This document shows positions 8,082-17,032 of a stretch of DNA of 64,000 nucleotides, piece by piece (position 1 is the first letter of the stretch; the number at the start of each line of letters is the position of its first letter). The stretch covers positions 33,100-97,099 of the forward strand of contig CALUCI010000002.1 in the NCBI GenBank assembly GCA_943914515.1, written 5' to 3'. This stretch comes from an uncultured Pseudomonas sp. Its GTDB lineage: Bacteria > Pseudomonadota > Gammaproteobacteria > Pseudomonadales > Pseudomonadaceae. Below the pieces are notes generated by a model. It searched no databases. It saw only the letters and a program-made list of their open reading frames with translations, and was not told the DNA's origin. Position numbers and translations under genes: made by a program.

Positions 8082-9229
8082 TATCGCAACTCCAGCCCGC
8101 GGGCAATGATGCCGCGCAGAATCTCGCGCGTGCCACCACGCAGTGAAAAGGACGGCGCCATCTGTGTCAGGTAGGCCAGCACCCGGGCGTATTCGCTGCC
8201 ACCCGACTGGCGCGGCTCGGCGTCCAGCAGCAACTGCGCGACTTCCGGCAGTTCCTGTTCAAACACATTGCCCAGATCCTTCACGCAAGAGGCAGCCCAG
8301 GCTGGATGCTCACCCGCGGCCAACTGTGCGGTGACGGACAACGACATGTTGCGCAGCGTGAGCAGCCTGGCCGTCAGACGCCCGACCTCCCGCGCCTGCA
8401 AGGCATCAGGCGTCTTGCCCAATGCATCGATCAGGGTGGTGAGCAGCGCCATGCAACTGAGAAAGCGCTCAGGACCGCTGCGCTCAAACGCAAGCTCCGC
8501 GGTCACCTGCTCCCAGCCCTTGCCTTCACTGCCAATCAGCGCGTCGCCCGGCAGGCGCACGTTGTCAAAAAACACTTCGTTGAAATGCTCTCCACCGGCA
8601 AGGTCGCGGATTGGCCGGATGGTGATACCGGGCAGGCTCAGGTCTACGATGAATTGCGACATGCCCTCGTGACGCGCGGCCTGTTTTTCACCGGTGCGCA
8701 CCAAGGCAATCATGTACTGCGAGTGGTGCGCGTTGGTGGTCCAGACCTTCTGCCCGTTGAGTAGCCAACTGTTCCCGTCGCGCACTGCGTTGCTCTTGAT
8801 CGACGCCAGGTCGGAACCGGAATTGGGCTCGCTCATGCCGATGCAAAAGTAGCTTTCACCGCGGCAGATGGCAGGCAGGTAGCGCTGCTTCTGCTCCTCC
8901 GTGCCAAAGCGGTTGATCAACGGTCCGCTTTGCCGGTCGGCAATCCAGTGAGCCGACACGGGGGCACCGGCCGCCAGCAGTTCCTCGATGATCACATAGC
9001 GGGCAAACGGCCCGGCCGCGGCGCCGCCGTAGGCTTTGGGCAGCGCCATGCCGACCCAGCCGCGGGCGCCCAGTTGCTTGCTGAACCCGGCGTCGAACCC
9101 CATCCAGGAATGGGCACGCAAGGTCGGCGGGTAATTGGCCAGATGAGTCTTGATAAATTCCCGGACGTCCGCGCGAAGTGCCTCGGCCTCGGGAGGAATG
9201 GAGCTGTAGCTGAATTGACTGATGGCCAT
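8081..9229 (-). CDS. Acyl-CoA dehydrogenase, flavin-binding subunit
   Basis: 382 aa with the complete flavin motif FCIGMSEPNSGSDLASIKS and GQKVWTTNAHHSQYMIALVRT. The C-terminus ends SLRGGTREILRGIIARGLELR, so the MCAD catalytic Glu is replaced (RGGT); a Glu in AFERSGPERFL may serve instead. It is the first gene of the run continuing into the small-subunit and crotonase genes. ATG 9229 is the start. FAD-binding partner plus FAD-poor partner is the arrangement known for dehydrogenases acting on CoA esters of bulky ring compounds. Confidence 0.88.
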   Translation of the reverse strand: MAISQFSYSSIPPEAEALRADVREFIKTHLANYPPTLRAHSWMGFDAGFSKQLGARGWVGMALPKAYGGAAAGPFARYVIIEELLAAGAPVSAHWIADRQSGPLINRFGTEEQKQRYLPAICRGESYFCIGMSEPNSGSDLASIKSNAVRDGNSWLLNGQKVWTTNAHHSQYMIALVRTGEKQAARHEGMSQFIVDLSLPGITIRPIRDLAGGEHFNEVFFDNVRLPGDALIGSEGKGWEQVTAELAFERSGPERFLSCMALLTTLIDALGKTPDALQAREVGRLTARLLTLRNMSLSVTAQLAAGEHPAWAASCVKDLGNVFEQELPEVAQLLLDAEPRQSGGSEYARVLAYLTQMAPSFSLRGGTREILRGIIARGLELR

Positions 9230-9338
9230 ATGCGCTCTCTAACGCTGAACACAGGCGCAATCGCCCCGCATGGGGCGACCACAGAACCGCCCCTTGCTCC
9301 TGCCGCCGATGCGCGACGCCTGAAGCAAGGGCGGCGAC

Positions 9339-10646
9339 TTACAACGCGGTTTGCGCGTCAGCCTGGGCAAACATCGCGTTGATGTCTCCAGAGGTCACCG
9401 GCTTGTTGTCATGGCGACCGTGGTCGGCGCCGCCCAGGCCCAGCGCAGGCTCAATGCTGACATGCGTGGCCTGGGCCCGCAGCGCGCCGACTGTGCAGTT
9501 TTCGCGGCCGTGAATGGAGAACGGGTCGAAGGAAAACTCGCGCATCGCATTCAGGTGGGTGACCTTGTCGATGACGTCCTTGGACAGGTGCTGCAGACCC
9601 TCCCACGCGGTTTCCGGCGAGTTGGGCCAGGTGCAGTCGGAGTGCGGGTAGTCGCTCTCCCAGGTGACCATGTCGGCGTTGAGGAAATCCAGGTTCTTGA
9701 GGCCGAATTTGTCTTCGATGAAGCAGGTGATGAAGTGCTTGTTGAAGATGTCGCTGGGCATCTTCCCGCCGAAGTTGGAATTGGTCCACGCGTTGTGATG
9801 GCGGTGGGTGAAATCGGCACGCTCCAGCAGATAAGGCACCCAGCCAATGCCCCCTTCGGACAGAGCCATGCGCAGGTCGGGAAACTTCTTCCACATCGGC
9901 GCCCAGATCCAGTCAGCCGCCGAGTTGGCGATGGAGATCGGCATGGACGTGATCCACGCATCGATAGGCGACAGGTCAGACGCGTGGTCCGCTTTCACGC
10001 CGGTGCCGATGTGGCAGCAGATGACCACCTTGTTGTCGCTGCACGCCTTCCACAGTGGGTCCCAGTAGTCACTGTGAATCGACGGGTAGCCGTGGATGGC
10101 CGGGTTGTCCGACAGCGAGACGGCATGCACGCCTTGCCGGGAGAGGCGCACGACCTCGGCGACCGCCGCTTGCATGTCCCACCACGGCACAATCATCAGC
10201 GGGATAAAACGGCCTGGCGCAGCGTTGCACCAGTCGTGCAGGTGCCAGTCGTTGTAAGCCTGGATCGCGGCCAGTGACACATCGCGGTCGCCGTGCACCT
10301 GGAAGCGCTGTCCGGCAAAGCCTGGGAACGTCGGGAAGCACAAGGAGCCGAGCACGCCGTTGGCGTTCATGTCGTCGACGCGGTCCTTGATGCTCCAGGT
10401 ACCACGACGCATCTGGTCGTAGCCCAGCGGCTCCATGCCGTATTCCTCTTTCGGCCGGCCGACCACGGAGTTCAGGCCCATGTAACCGGTGGCCTGCTCT
10501 TCGAACACCCAGACGTCACGCTCGCCTTTCTTGACCACATGCGGCTCACGCCCCTTGAAGCGGGCCGGCATGTGACGGGCAAAGGCATTGGGCGGCTCGA
10601 TCGCGTGGTCATCGACGCTGACGAGAATCAGATCTTCAACTTTCAT
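9339..10646 (-). CDS. Amidohydrolase family protein (PF04909/ACMSD-like)
   Basis: 435 aa, TIM-barrel metal hydrolase or decarboxylase related to ACMSD. The first metal motif is DDHAIEPP (D-x-H rather than H-x-H); CCHIGTG, MALSEGGIGWVPYLLERAD and ESDYPHSDCTWPNS supply further ligands. Members remove carboxyl groups or hydrolyse C-C/C-N bonds in aromatic breakdown. The start is ATG 10646 with AAGGGGAT before it, not upstream GTG/TTG codons. A strong copy of the cluster palindrome lies 65-90 bp upstream. Its low similarity to the other two amidohydrolases here suggests a separate reaction. Confidence 0.85.
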   Translation of the reverse strand: MKVEDLILVSVDDHAIEPPNAFARHMPARFKGREPHVVKKGERDVWVFEEQATGYMGLNSVVGRPKEEYGMEPLGYDQMRRGTWSIKDRVDDMNANGVLGSLCFPTFPGFAGQRFQVHGDRDVSLAAIQAYNDWHLHDWCNAAPGRFIPLMIVPWWDMQAAVAEVVRLSRQGVHAVSLSDNPAIHGYPSIHSDYWDPLWKACSDNKVVICCHIGTGVKADHASDLSPIDAWITSMPISIANSAADWIWAPMWKKFPDLRMALSEGGIGWVPYLLERADFTHRHHNAWTNSNFGGKMPSDIFNKHFITCFIEDKFGLKNLDFLNADMVTWESDYPHSDCTWPNSPETAWEGLQHLSKDVIDKVTHLNAMREFSFDPFSIHGRENCTVGALRAQATHVSIEPALGLGGADHGRHDNKPVTSGDINAMFAQADAQTAL

Positions 10647-10705
10647 GGCTATCCCCTTCGCATTCGGGCTTGTTGTTGTGAATGAAGCATAGAGCAGATC
10701 CAAAA

Positions 10706-10740
10706 CTAATTAAACACTTTTTTTGATTGTGTTCAATTAG
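10706..10740. promoter_or_regulatory. Cluster operator palindrome, site A
   Basis: CTAATTAAACAC-N11-GTGTTCAATTAG: 12-bp arms matching at 11 of 12 positions, upstream of the amidohydrolase gene starting at 10646. It is the longest copy of the TGAACAC-N11-GTGTTCA motif found across the window. Confidence 0.7.
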
Positions 10741-10780
10741 CGTTGTCATGCAAGGCCGCCAACGGCGCGCAGGGGCAGCT

Positions 10781-12058
10781 TCAATCCCACAGCACATGCA
10801 GATAATGCGGGCCGCGCAGCTGCGCACCGACAATCTCCGGCCCGGGTTTGTCCGGGTCCAGGCGAATATTGGGCATCAGGTCGAGAATCGCGTTGAGCGC
10901 GCAGTTGATCTCGGTCTTGGCGACGAACTGGCCGATACACATGTGCGGGCCGAAACCGAAGCCGAAGGAGGGTTTGGGCTTACGGTCGATATCGAAAGTG
11001 TCGGCATTTTCGAAGGCGTCTTCGTCGCGGTTGGCGGAGGTGACAATGCACTGCACCATCGCCCCTCGTGGAATCGATACACCGCGGATCTGCAGGTCTT
11101 GGGCGGCCTGGCGAACCTTGAAAGTGGCTACGGGCTCGAAGCGTACGGCTTCATCGATGGCCTTGTTCACCAGGCTGCGGTCGTTGCGAACTCGTTCCAG
11201 TACCTCAGGATGCTGGAGCAGCAGCGATATCAGGGTGCCGAAGGTACGGGTGGTGGTTTCACTGGCCGCCGGCAGCAGCGAACGCACGAAGGTCGCGATT
11301 TCATGGTCGTCCAGGGATCGGCCCTGGTACTCGGCCTGGATCAGGCGACTGATGAGGTCGTCGCCCGTACCGCCCTGCGCGCGACGATCGGCTACTACGT
11401 TCTTGACCACGTCATACAACGCCTGTGCGGCGTGCATCGCCGCGCCACGTGCCGCCGCGGCCTTCTCCGGGTCAACCTGAGGACCCGCCAGGATCGCCAA
11501 CGCCCAGGCCGCGTACTGCTCGATCTGCTCCGGCCGGTCTTCCGGGAAACCGATCAGCGAATAGATCACACGGATGGGGAAATACAGCGCGAAGTCCATC
11601 AGGTCGGCCGACTTGGCCGGCACCATGGGCTTGAGGTACTCCTCGCGAATCACCCGGTCGATCCGGGTTTCTTTCCAGCGATTGACGGTATCGGGCATGA
11701 ACACCGGTTGCAGCAGGCTGCGGATGTTCTTGTGCGCCTCGCCATCCATCGCGGTCAGGATCAAGCCATCGAAAAAGGCGCCCAGACCCTCGGCGATAAA
11801 GCCGCTGGTGAAGTTGCCGGCATCGCGCATCACGGCCATCACGTCGTCGTACTTGAACAGGGTGAAGGTAGGCCGTGTGGCGTCCAGCCCGGCGATGGAT
11901 GGCACCCCGAGGCGCGCCATGAAGTTGTCTTGCAGTACTGGGGAATTGGCGCGCATGTCGCGGTAGGTCGCATGCAGGTCGATATCATTGGTACCACGGT
12001 AATTGCTGGCTACATCGGAAAATGCCTTGGTTAGGTCGCTTTGTGCCGGTGTGGACAT
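10781..12058 (-). CDS. Cytochrome P450 (first of two close paralogues)
   Basis: 425-aa soluble bacterial P450 that inserts one oxygen from O2 with electrons from a ferredoxin. I-helix AASETTTR (Glu267-Thr268), ExxR at 303-306 (EAVR) and the haem loop FGFGPHMCIGQF with Cys374 are all present. It is very similar over its whole length to the P450 at 40094-41371, sharing GFIAEGLGAFFDGL and KPKPSFGFGFGPHMCIGQFV. The dit system carries P450s (DitQ, DitU; CYP226 family) acting on the abietane skeleton near C-7, and this is a candidate; I cannot assign which. ATG 12058 follows GGAGATGATC and is preferred over ATGs 6 and 24 nt upstream. Electrons probably come from the ferredoxin pair at 33967-35543. 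Confidence 0.93.
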   Translation of the reverse strand: MSTPAQSDLTKAFSDVASNYRGTNDIDLHATYRDMRANSPVLQDNFMARLGVPSIAGLDATRPTFTLFKYDDVMAVMRDAGNFTSGFIAEGLGAFFDGLILTAMDGEAHKNIRSLLQPVFMPDTVNRWKETRIDRVIREEYLKPMVPAKSADLMDFALYFPIRVIYSLIGFPEDRPEQIEQYAAWALAILAGPQVDPEKAAAARGAAMHAAQALYDVVKNVVADRRAQGGTGDDLISRLIQAEYQGRSLDDHEIATFVRSLLPAASETTTRTFGTLISLLLQHPEVLERVRNDRSLVNKAIDEAVRFEPVATFKVRQAAQDLQIRGVSIPRGAMVQCIVTSANRDEDAFENADTFDIDRKPKPSFGFGFGPHMCIGQFVAKTEINCALNAILDLMPNIRLDPDKPGPEIVGAQLRGPHYLHVLWD

Positions 12059-12149
12059 GATCATCTCCGCTTTTATTGTCATTATTTTTAATCGGTTCTT
12101 GGTATGGGCCCTCTATGCGGTTCAATGCCAGGCCCAACTCACATGCATA

Positions 12150-12175
12150 TGAACAAATACTGGTTTTTTGAACAC
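12150..12175. promoter_or_regulatory. Direct-repeat half-sites of the cluster motif
   Basis: TGAACA (12150-12155) and TGAACAC (12169-12175) stand 19 bp apart in the same orientation, upstream of the P450 gene. They match the left arm of the cluster palindrome, but the inverted partner is missing. Confidence 0.4.
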
Positions 12176-12197
12176 TTAAATTCATGCATGACCGCCT

Positions 12198-12701
12198 TCA
12201 ATACGCTTGCTGCACCAGCGTCATACGCCCGCCCGCCAGCATCAGAGCGCAGTACATGCCCAGTTCAGCTATCTGCGCGGCAGAAAAATACACAGCGAGC
12301 TGGCTGAAATGCCGGTCGTCGATCGCCAGGTAATCGCTGGCAAACAACTCCGCGTAACACAGCGCCGCCCTTTCCTCGGGGCTGAACCACGCGCTGTCGC
12401 TGGCCATGCAGGCGATGTCCTGTTCGGTGACGGTGTCCGACTTGCGCGCCAGTTGGCAGGCCTGGCAGGTGGTGATGCTGGCGATCTTCAGGCGTACCAA
12501 CTCGCGCAAGCGCTCGGACAGCAGGCTGTCGCTATGCAAGCACTCCATCAGCCCCAGCCAGGCCAGGGCAGCCGCCGGGCGGTGCGCCCAGACCTGAACC
12601 GGGGTGATGGAACTGAGCATGCGGCTGCGCTGCCCGCGCTCGACCGCGTCCTGCAACGCGGGCGGCATGTCGCCCAGGGCAACCAGAGGCAGGCGGGCCA
12701 C
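12198..12701 (-). CDS. AhpD/carboxymuconolactone decarboxylase-like protein
   Basis: 167 aa with the AhpD-fold core [26 protein letters not shown]: the CxxC pair (CQAC) is redox-active in AhpD relatives. [15 protein letters not shown] and [21 protein letters not shown] are typical family helices. The start is taken as GTG 12701, giving the normal family beginning ARLPLV and placing it 1 nt after the thiolase stop; the longer reading from ATG 12797 would overlap thiolase by 95 bp. Family members protect against peroxide or act on lactones; which applies here is not visible. It ends the 15643-12198 run. Confidence 0.8.
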   Translation of the reverse strand: MARLPLVALGDMPPALQDAVERGQRSRMLSSITPVQVWAHRPAAALAWLGLMECLHSDSLLSERLRELVRLKIASITTCQACQLARKSDTVTEQDIACMASDSAWFSPEERAALCYAELFASDYLAIDDRHFSQLAVYFSAAQIAELGMYCALMLAGGRMTLVQQAY

Positions 12702-12702
12702 T

Positions 12703-13878
12703 TCAATCCAGCCGTTCAATGATTGTGGCGGTGCCCATGCCCCCAGCACAGCAGATGGCCTGCAGGCCGAAGCGGGCACCGCGGCGCTCGAGCTCATTGA
12801 GCAAAGTGGTCATCAGACGCGCACCACTGGCCCCCAGAGGGTGCCCAAGGGCAATGGCACCGCCGTTGACGTTCAACTTGTCGTGAGGCACGCCGGTTTC
12901 CAACATCCAGGCCAGCGGCACTGAGGCGAAGGCTTCGTTGACCTCGAACAAGTCGATGTCAGCGAGGTTCAACCCCGCCCTTGCCAGCACCTTGTGGGTG
13001 GCGGCGATCGGCCCGGTCAGCATCAAGGTGGGATCGGAGCCGACCGTGGTGAAAGCACGGATGCGTGCCCTTGCCCTGAGCCCAAGCTTTTTCGCCGTGT
13101 CCGCATTCATCAGCAGAAGCGCGGCGGCGCCGTCGGAAATCTGCGACGAATTGCCGGCGGTGATGCGCCCCGTCTCTGGACGAAAACTGGTCTTGAGGGT
13201 CGACAGCTTTTCCCGCGAAGTATCCCGGCGAATGGTTTCATCCCGGCGCAACACACCAGCAGGCTCGATCAGGGATCGCTCCTTCAGGTCATCGACCACG
13301 ACCGGAATGATTTCATTGTCGAAATACCCGGCGTCGCACGCAGCGGCGGCGCGCTGGTGGCTGGCAAAGGCAAAGTCATCCAGGGCCTCGCGGCTGAGCG
13401 ACCATTTGTCGACAATCCGCTCGGCCGCTTCACCCTGGCTGGTCAACTCATAGTGCTGCGCCGCCATCCAGCCGAACGCCTCACCATGAAGGTCACGGTT
13501 GCTGCCCATAGGCACGCGGCTCATGTTTTCCGCGCCACCTGCCACGACAACCTGCGCCGCACCGCTGGCAATTGCGCCAGCGGCCAGATGCACCGCCACT
13601 TCACCCGAGCCGCATTTTCGGTCGATGGTCAGCCCGGGAATGCCGACCGGCCAGCCTGCCCCCAGCAGCGCGGTGCGGGCAATATTGGCCGACTGCTCGC
13701 CGATCTGGGTCACGCAGCCGAAGATCACATCTTCGACTTTTTCGGGAGCAACATCGACGCGCTCGATCAAGCGACTGATCACCAGCGAGCCCAGGTGGTC
13801 GGCGCGTACGCCCGCCAGGCTGCCGCGAAACCTGCCAATGGGAGTACGCACCGCATCAACGATGACGACATCGCTCAT
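12703..13878 (-). CDS. Acetyl-CoA acetyltransferase (thiolase)
   Basis: 391-aa biosynthetic/degradative thiolase that cleaves 3-oxoacyl-CoA with CoA. All catalytic residues are present: Cys89 (DRKCGSGE), His346 ([10 protein letters not shown]) and Cys377 (CCAGGMG). The N-terminus [18 protein letters not shown] is standard. It overlaps the 3-hydroxyacyl-CoA dehydrogenase gene by 4 bp, so the two successive beta-oxidation steps are coupled. Unlike the thiolase-fold protein at 25733, this one is fully equipped. Confidence 0.95.
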   Translation of the reverse strand: MSDVVIVDAVRTPIGRFRGSLAGVRADHLGSLVISRLIERVDVAPEKVEDVIFGCVTQIGEQSANIARTALLGAGWPVGIPGLTIDRKCGSGEVAVHLAAGAIASGAAQVVVAGGAENMSRVPMGSNRDLHGEAFGWMAAQHYELTSQGEAAERIVDKWSLSREALDDFAFASHQRAAAACDAGYFDNEIIPVVVDDLKERSLIEPAGVLRRDETIRRDTSREKLSTLKTSFRPETGRITAGNSSQISDGAAALLLMNADTAKKLGLRARARIRAFTTVGSDPTLMLTGPIAATHKVLARAGLNLADIDLFEVNEAFASVPLAWMLETGVPHDKLNVNGGAIALGHPLGASGARLMTTLLNELERRGARFGLQAICCAGGMGTATIIERLD

Positions 13879-14780
13879 AGTGCACTCGCCTTGAGCCCGG
13901 ACCCCGGGACCTGCTTGCCGTCGACATAGCGATACACGCCCTGCCCTGTCTTGCGTCCGAGGCGGCCGGCCGCAACCATCTTGATGATCAGCGGGCAGGG
14001 ACGGAACTTCTCGCCCAGCATCTGGTGCAAATAGCGCAATACCGAAAGCCGCGTGTCCCAGCCAGTCAGGTCACCCAGCTCCAACGGCCCCATCGGGTGG
14101 TTGAAGCCCAACCGTAATGCGGTATCGATGTCCTCGGCGGTAGCGGTGCCTTCCTGCAGCATCCACATCGCCTCGTTACCCAGCAGCGCCGACATCCGGC
14201 TGGTGGTCAGCCCCGGCGACTCATTGACGATGATGGAGGTTTTGCCGATCTGATCGCACAACGCGCGGGTGCGCACCACCACCTCGTCGCTGGTGGCCAG
14301 GCCACGCACCAGCTCCACCAGTTTCATCTTGTGCACCGGGTTGAAGAAATGCATGCCGATGACCCGTTCGGCGGCATCTACCGACGTGGCGATCTCGGTC
14401 ACACTCAGGGCTGAGGTGTTGGTGGCAATGATGGCGTCGGCGGCCAGCAGCGGAGCAGCCTGGCGGATGACTGCCTGCTTCACCGCCAATTGCTCGGAGA
14501 CAGTTTCCACCAGCCAGTTCGCACCGCTGGCGGCCTCGTTCAGGTCACTGGTGGTCAGCAGGTTGACCAGCGAGCGCTGCGCCTGTTCCTCGCTGACTTT
14601 GCCCAGGCGCACTCCATCGCCAAGGATTTTTTCGATGCTTGCCCGCGCTTGGGTCAACGAAGCCGCGTTGGTATCGACCAGAACGGTGACGAAACCGGAA
14701 CTGGCGAACGCATGTGCGATGCCGGTGCCCATCAGACCTGCACCCACGACCACTACTTTTTCTGTCTTGTTGGCGTTCAT
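13875..14780 (-). CDS. 3-hydroxyacyl-CoA dehydrogenase
   Basis: 301 aa, NAD-dependent oxidation of 3-hydroxyacyl-CoA to 3-oxoacyl-CoA. The Rossmann motif VVVVGAGLMGTGIAHAF is at residues 9-25; the catalytic region NTSALS and IGMHFFNPVHKMKLVELV has His144. The C-terminal domain ends LGRKTGQGVYRYVDGK. It lies between a FAH hydrolase gene and the thiolase gene, overlapping both by 4 bp. The dit clusters of other species also carry this enzyme beside a thiolase. Confidence 0.95.
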   Translation of the reverse strand: MNANKTEKVVVVGAGLMGTGIAHAFASSGFVTVLVDTNAASLTQARASIEKILGDGVRLGKVSEEQAQRSLVNLLTTSDLNEAASGANWLVETVSEQLAVKQAVIRQAAPLLAADAIIATNTSALSVTEIATSVDAAERVIGMHFFNPVHKMKLVELVRGLATSDEVVVRTRALCDQIGKTSIIVNESPGLTTSRMSALLGNEAMWMLQEGTATAEDIDTALRLGFNHPMGPLELGDLTGWDTRLSVLRYLHQMLGEKFRPCPLIIKMVAAGRLGRKTGQGVYRYVDGKQVPGSGLKASAL

Positions 14781-15643
14781 GTGTGGTTCTCGATTAGCTG
14801 CGTTTTTTTGCCGACTACATTTCGCAATGTGCCGATGCCTTCGACGCTGGCCTCAACCACGTCGCCCTCCTTGAGATACAGGCCAGTGCCCATGCCGACG
14901 CCCGCCGGCGAGCCGGTGAACAGGACATCGCCCGTGGCAAAGCTGGAGCGTTGCTGCACGAAGCTGATCAACTGCCCCACGTCCCAGGTCATCTCCGCAG
15001 TGGACCCGTCCTGGCGAATCTCGCCATTGACTTTCAAGGTCAGGCGCAACTGCGGGGAGCCTTGCGCAAACTCGTCCTTGGTGACGATCCACGGGCCGAG
15101 GCCCGTGGTCTGGTCCTGGCTCTTGGCGGCGAACAGATCCATGCCAATGCCGGGCGGCCCGCTGCGCTGCAGGTCGCGGGCACTCACGTCGTTGCCAACG
15201 GTGTAACCCAGCACGCAGGCCAGCGGATTTTCGACATCGATCTCGCCCGTGCCGATCACTGCCACCAGTTCAACCTCGTGGTCGAGTTCTTCGGTCAAGG
15301 GCGGGAAGCGTATGGGGTCACTCGCGCCGATCAGCGCGCCGTAGGCCTTGAGGAAGGCCACCGGCTGCGCCGGCGCGCTCAACCCGAACTCCACCAGGTG
15401 CTTGGCGTAGTTGGCGCCCGCCACCACCACCCGATTGATCGGTTCGATCGGTGGTAGCAAGCGGATTTCCGACAGCGCCAGCGATGGGCCGGCAAGCCGC
15501 ACGGAGCTGATGCCCCGGCCCGCCGCAACGGCCGGCGCCCAGTCTCTGAAGTCGCCGGAAACAGGGGTTACCTGGTCCTGGGCGACATCGACCACGGCCC
15601 AGAATATGCCGACCGCAGGATGCTCACAGCGTGCCAGCTTCAT
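14777..15643 (-). CDS. Fumarylacetoacetate hydrolase family protein (first of three)
   Basis: 288 aa. FAH-fold enzymes hydrolyse C-C bonds of ring-cleavage products, or hydrate or decarboxylate 2-oxo acids, with Mg or Ca held by acidic residues; LDHEVELVAVIGTG (E-x-E), NDVSARDLQ and KSQDQTTGLGPW are the expected sites. LFTGSPAGVGMGTGLYLKEGD and VEGIGTLRN are standard. Start MKLARCEH at ATG 15643 overlaps the stop of the amidohydrolase gene (TGATG). About as similar to the 29427 copy as to general FAH proteins. Confidence 0.9.
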   Translation of the reverse strand: MKLARCEHPAVGIFWAVVDVAQDQVTPVSGDFRDWAPAVAAGRGISSVRLAGPSLALSEIRLLPPIEPINRVVVAGANYAKHLVEFGLSAPAQPVAFLKAYGALIGASDPIRFPPLTEELDHEVELVAVIGTGEIDVENPLACVLGYTVGNDVSARDLQRSGPPGIGMDLFAAKSQDQTTGLGPWIVTKDEFAQGSPQLRLTLKVNGEIRQDGSTAEMTWDVGQLISFVQQRSSFATGDVLFTGSPAGVGMGTGLYLKEGDVVEASVEGIGTLRNVVGKKTQLIENHT

Positions 15644-16707
15644 CAGGCACCTACCTTGCCCAACTTGGCGGGGTCGAGGTGCAGCAAGCGGCATGCGTTT
15701 TCATAACGGATCTTGCGCAGGTCGGCATCCGACAGCTTCAAGCCGTGGGTCAGGTCATGGCGTACCGCGTCGCTGCCGCCGAAGTTGCTGCCGTACAGCA
15801 CATGATCGGCGCCGATGATATCGACCAGCGCCTGGCGCATCGGTACCTCATGCAGCTCGACGTCGAAGTAGAAGTTCTTCATGTAATCAAGCAGCGGCTT
15901 CTTGTTGTATTTGACGTCCAGGTTCTCGTTGGTCTTGGCCAGGCGCCCGAGCTGATACGGCACGTAGCCGCCGCCGTGGGTGATGTACACCTTGAGGTCG
16001 GGGAAGCGGTCCAGCACACCACCGCAAATCAGGTTCCAGAAGCAGCGGCTCTCGTCGTACTGCATGCCGACAATGGCGGTGGTCTCGTAACGGTCGTCGT
16101 TGGCGTTCTTGCCCCAGGTGACTGACTGGTTGTAGCCGTGGATGAACATCGGCAGGTCCAGGTCGCAGAGGGTCCTCCACACCACATCCAGCTCCGGCGA
16201 ATCGAACTCCAGCCCGCCGAAGTTGGCGCCGCCGGCCACCATGCCCTTGGCTCCCAGCTCGGTGCAGGCATAACGCAGTTCAGCGGCCGCCGCCTCTGGT
16301 GCGTTCAACGGCACATGAGCCCAGAACATCAGGCGGTCCGGAGCCGCCGAGCAGTACTCGGCCAGCGTGGTGTTGACGGTACGTGCAAACGGCACGGCGA
16401 ACTCGGCTTCGGTCCAGTACATGTAGCAGTGCGACGGCACCGAGATCACCTGCAGGTTCTGCCCTGCCGCGTCCATGCCGGCCAGGCGGACTTTCGGGTC
16501 CGCCCAGCGCGCGAAGTATTCCTCAAGCTTGGGACCGTTGCCCGAGCGCACGGCAGCCTTACGCTCAGGCGACCCGAGCCCAAGAATCCATTCCCCCACG
16601 CGCAGTTTGATATCGCCATCGGCGTGCTGTTCGAAGAACGGCCCCCAGTGCGGGTGCTGGTTGTAGTAGCCCGGATGGGGTGCGTGAGCGTGCAGATCGA
16701 TAAGCAT
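15643..16707 (-). CDS. Amidohydrolase/ACMSD-like decarboxylase (second)
   Basis: 354 aa. The metal-binding motif H-x-H is intact at the N-terminus (IDLHAHAPHPGYY). FIHGYNQS, YITHGGGYVPYQLGRL and VLYGSNFGGSDAV supply the remaining ligands of ACMSD-type enzymes, which decarboxylate or hydrolyse aromatic ring-derived acids. It is a clear paralogue of the protein at 57612-58646 (shared TNFGG/SNFGG and FHxxNQS blocks). It is the first gene of the run to 12198. Start ATG 16707, with GAGGT upstream and a cluster palindrome about 130 bp upstream. Confidence 0.87.
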   Translation of the reverse strand: MLIDLHAHAPHPGYYNQHPHWGPFFEQHADGDIKLRVGEWILGLGSPERKAAVRSGNGPKLEEYFARWADPKVRLAGMDAAGQNLQVISVPSHCYMYWTEAEFAVPFARTVNTTLAEYCSAAPDRLMFWAHVPLNAPEAAAAELRYACTELGAKGMVAGGANFGGLEFDSPELDVVWRTLCDLDLPMFIHGYNQSVTWGKNANDDRYETTAIVGMQYDESRCFWNLICGGVLDRFPDLKVYITHGGGYVPYQLGRLAKTNENLDVKYNKKPLLDYMKNFYFDVELHEVPMRQALVDIIGADHVLYGSNFGGSDAVRHDLTHGLKLSDADLRKIRYENACRLLHLDPAKLGKVGA

Positions 16708-16835
16708 GTGCAGGTACCTCGAAGTTGGCACTTTTTTGTTGGTTTGCAGCGCGGTGCCTTTGCGCGGTCACGGTCAACCGACGCGAGAAGGGGAACAGCA
16801 AGGCTCGCTACCAGGCCAGAGCTTAAAATTAATTT

Positions 16836-16860
16836 GAGCAGAAATCAAAATTCTGTTCAT
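16836..16860. promoter_or_regulatory. Cluster operator palindrome, site C
   Basis: TGAGCAG-N11-CTGTTCA; the arms extend to AATTTGAGCAG and CTGTTCATATT with 9 of 11 pairing. The spacer has the same 11 nt as the other copies. It lies upstream of the amidohydrolase operon. Confidence 0.6.
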
Positions 16861-16978
16861 ATTATTTTCTTGACCGTGCCGAGACCCTTGGTGCAGAGCC
16901 CGCCAGCCGTCACGACGGAGGAGCTCGCAGCAGGGCAACAAGAGCAAGAGCACGAGGGAGGATTTTCCACAGGCAATA

Positions 16979-17005
16979 AAAAAGCCCCCGATTGGCGGGG
17001 GCTTT
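16979..17005 (-). terminator. Rho-independent terminator of the TetR gene
   Basis: AAAGCCCCCG, ATTGG loop, CGGGGGCTTT: a 10-bp stem followed on the minus strand by a T run, 28 bp past the TetR stop. Confidence 0.85.
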
Positions 17006-17032
17006 GCCTGTACAGAAGAGCGAAAGCACGTA

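Larger units (their letters stand above)
16708..17032. other. Intergenic region with promoter and terminator
   Basis: No gene is seen here. It holds the promoter side of the amidohydrolase operon, with an A/T-rich stretch and palindrome site C, and the terminator of the TetR gene. Confidence 0.6.

Noticed and set aside
10727..12034. Long plus-strand open frame (435 aa) opposite the first P450
   Set aside because: It mirrors the codon pattern of the P450, has no ribosome site or known motif, and the minus strand encodes a complete P450.
12702..12797. ATG 12797 as the start of the AhpD-like protein
   Set aside because: It would overlap thiolase by 95 bp, and the family normally begins with the ARLPLV segment that starts at GTG 12701.
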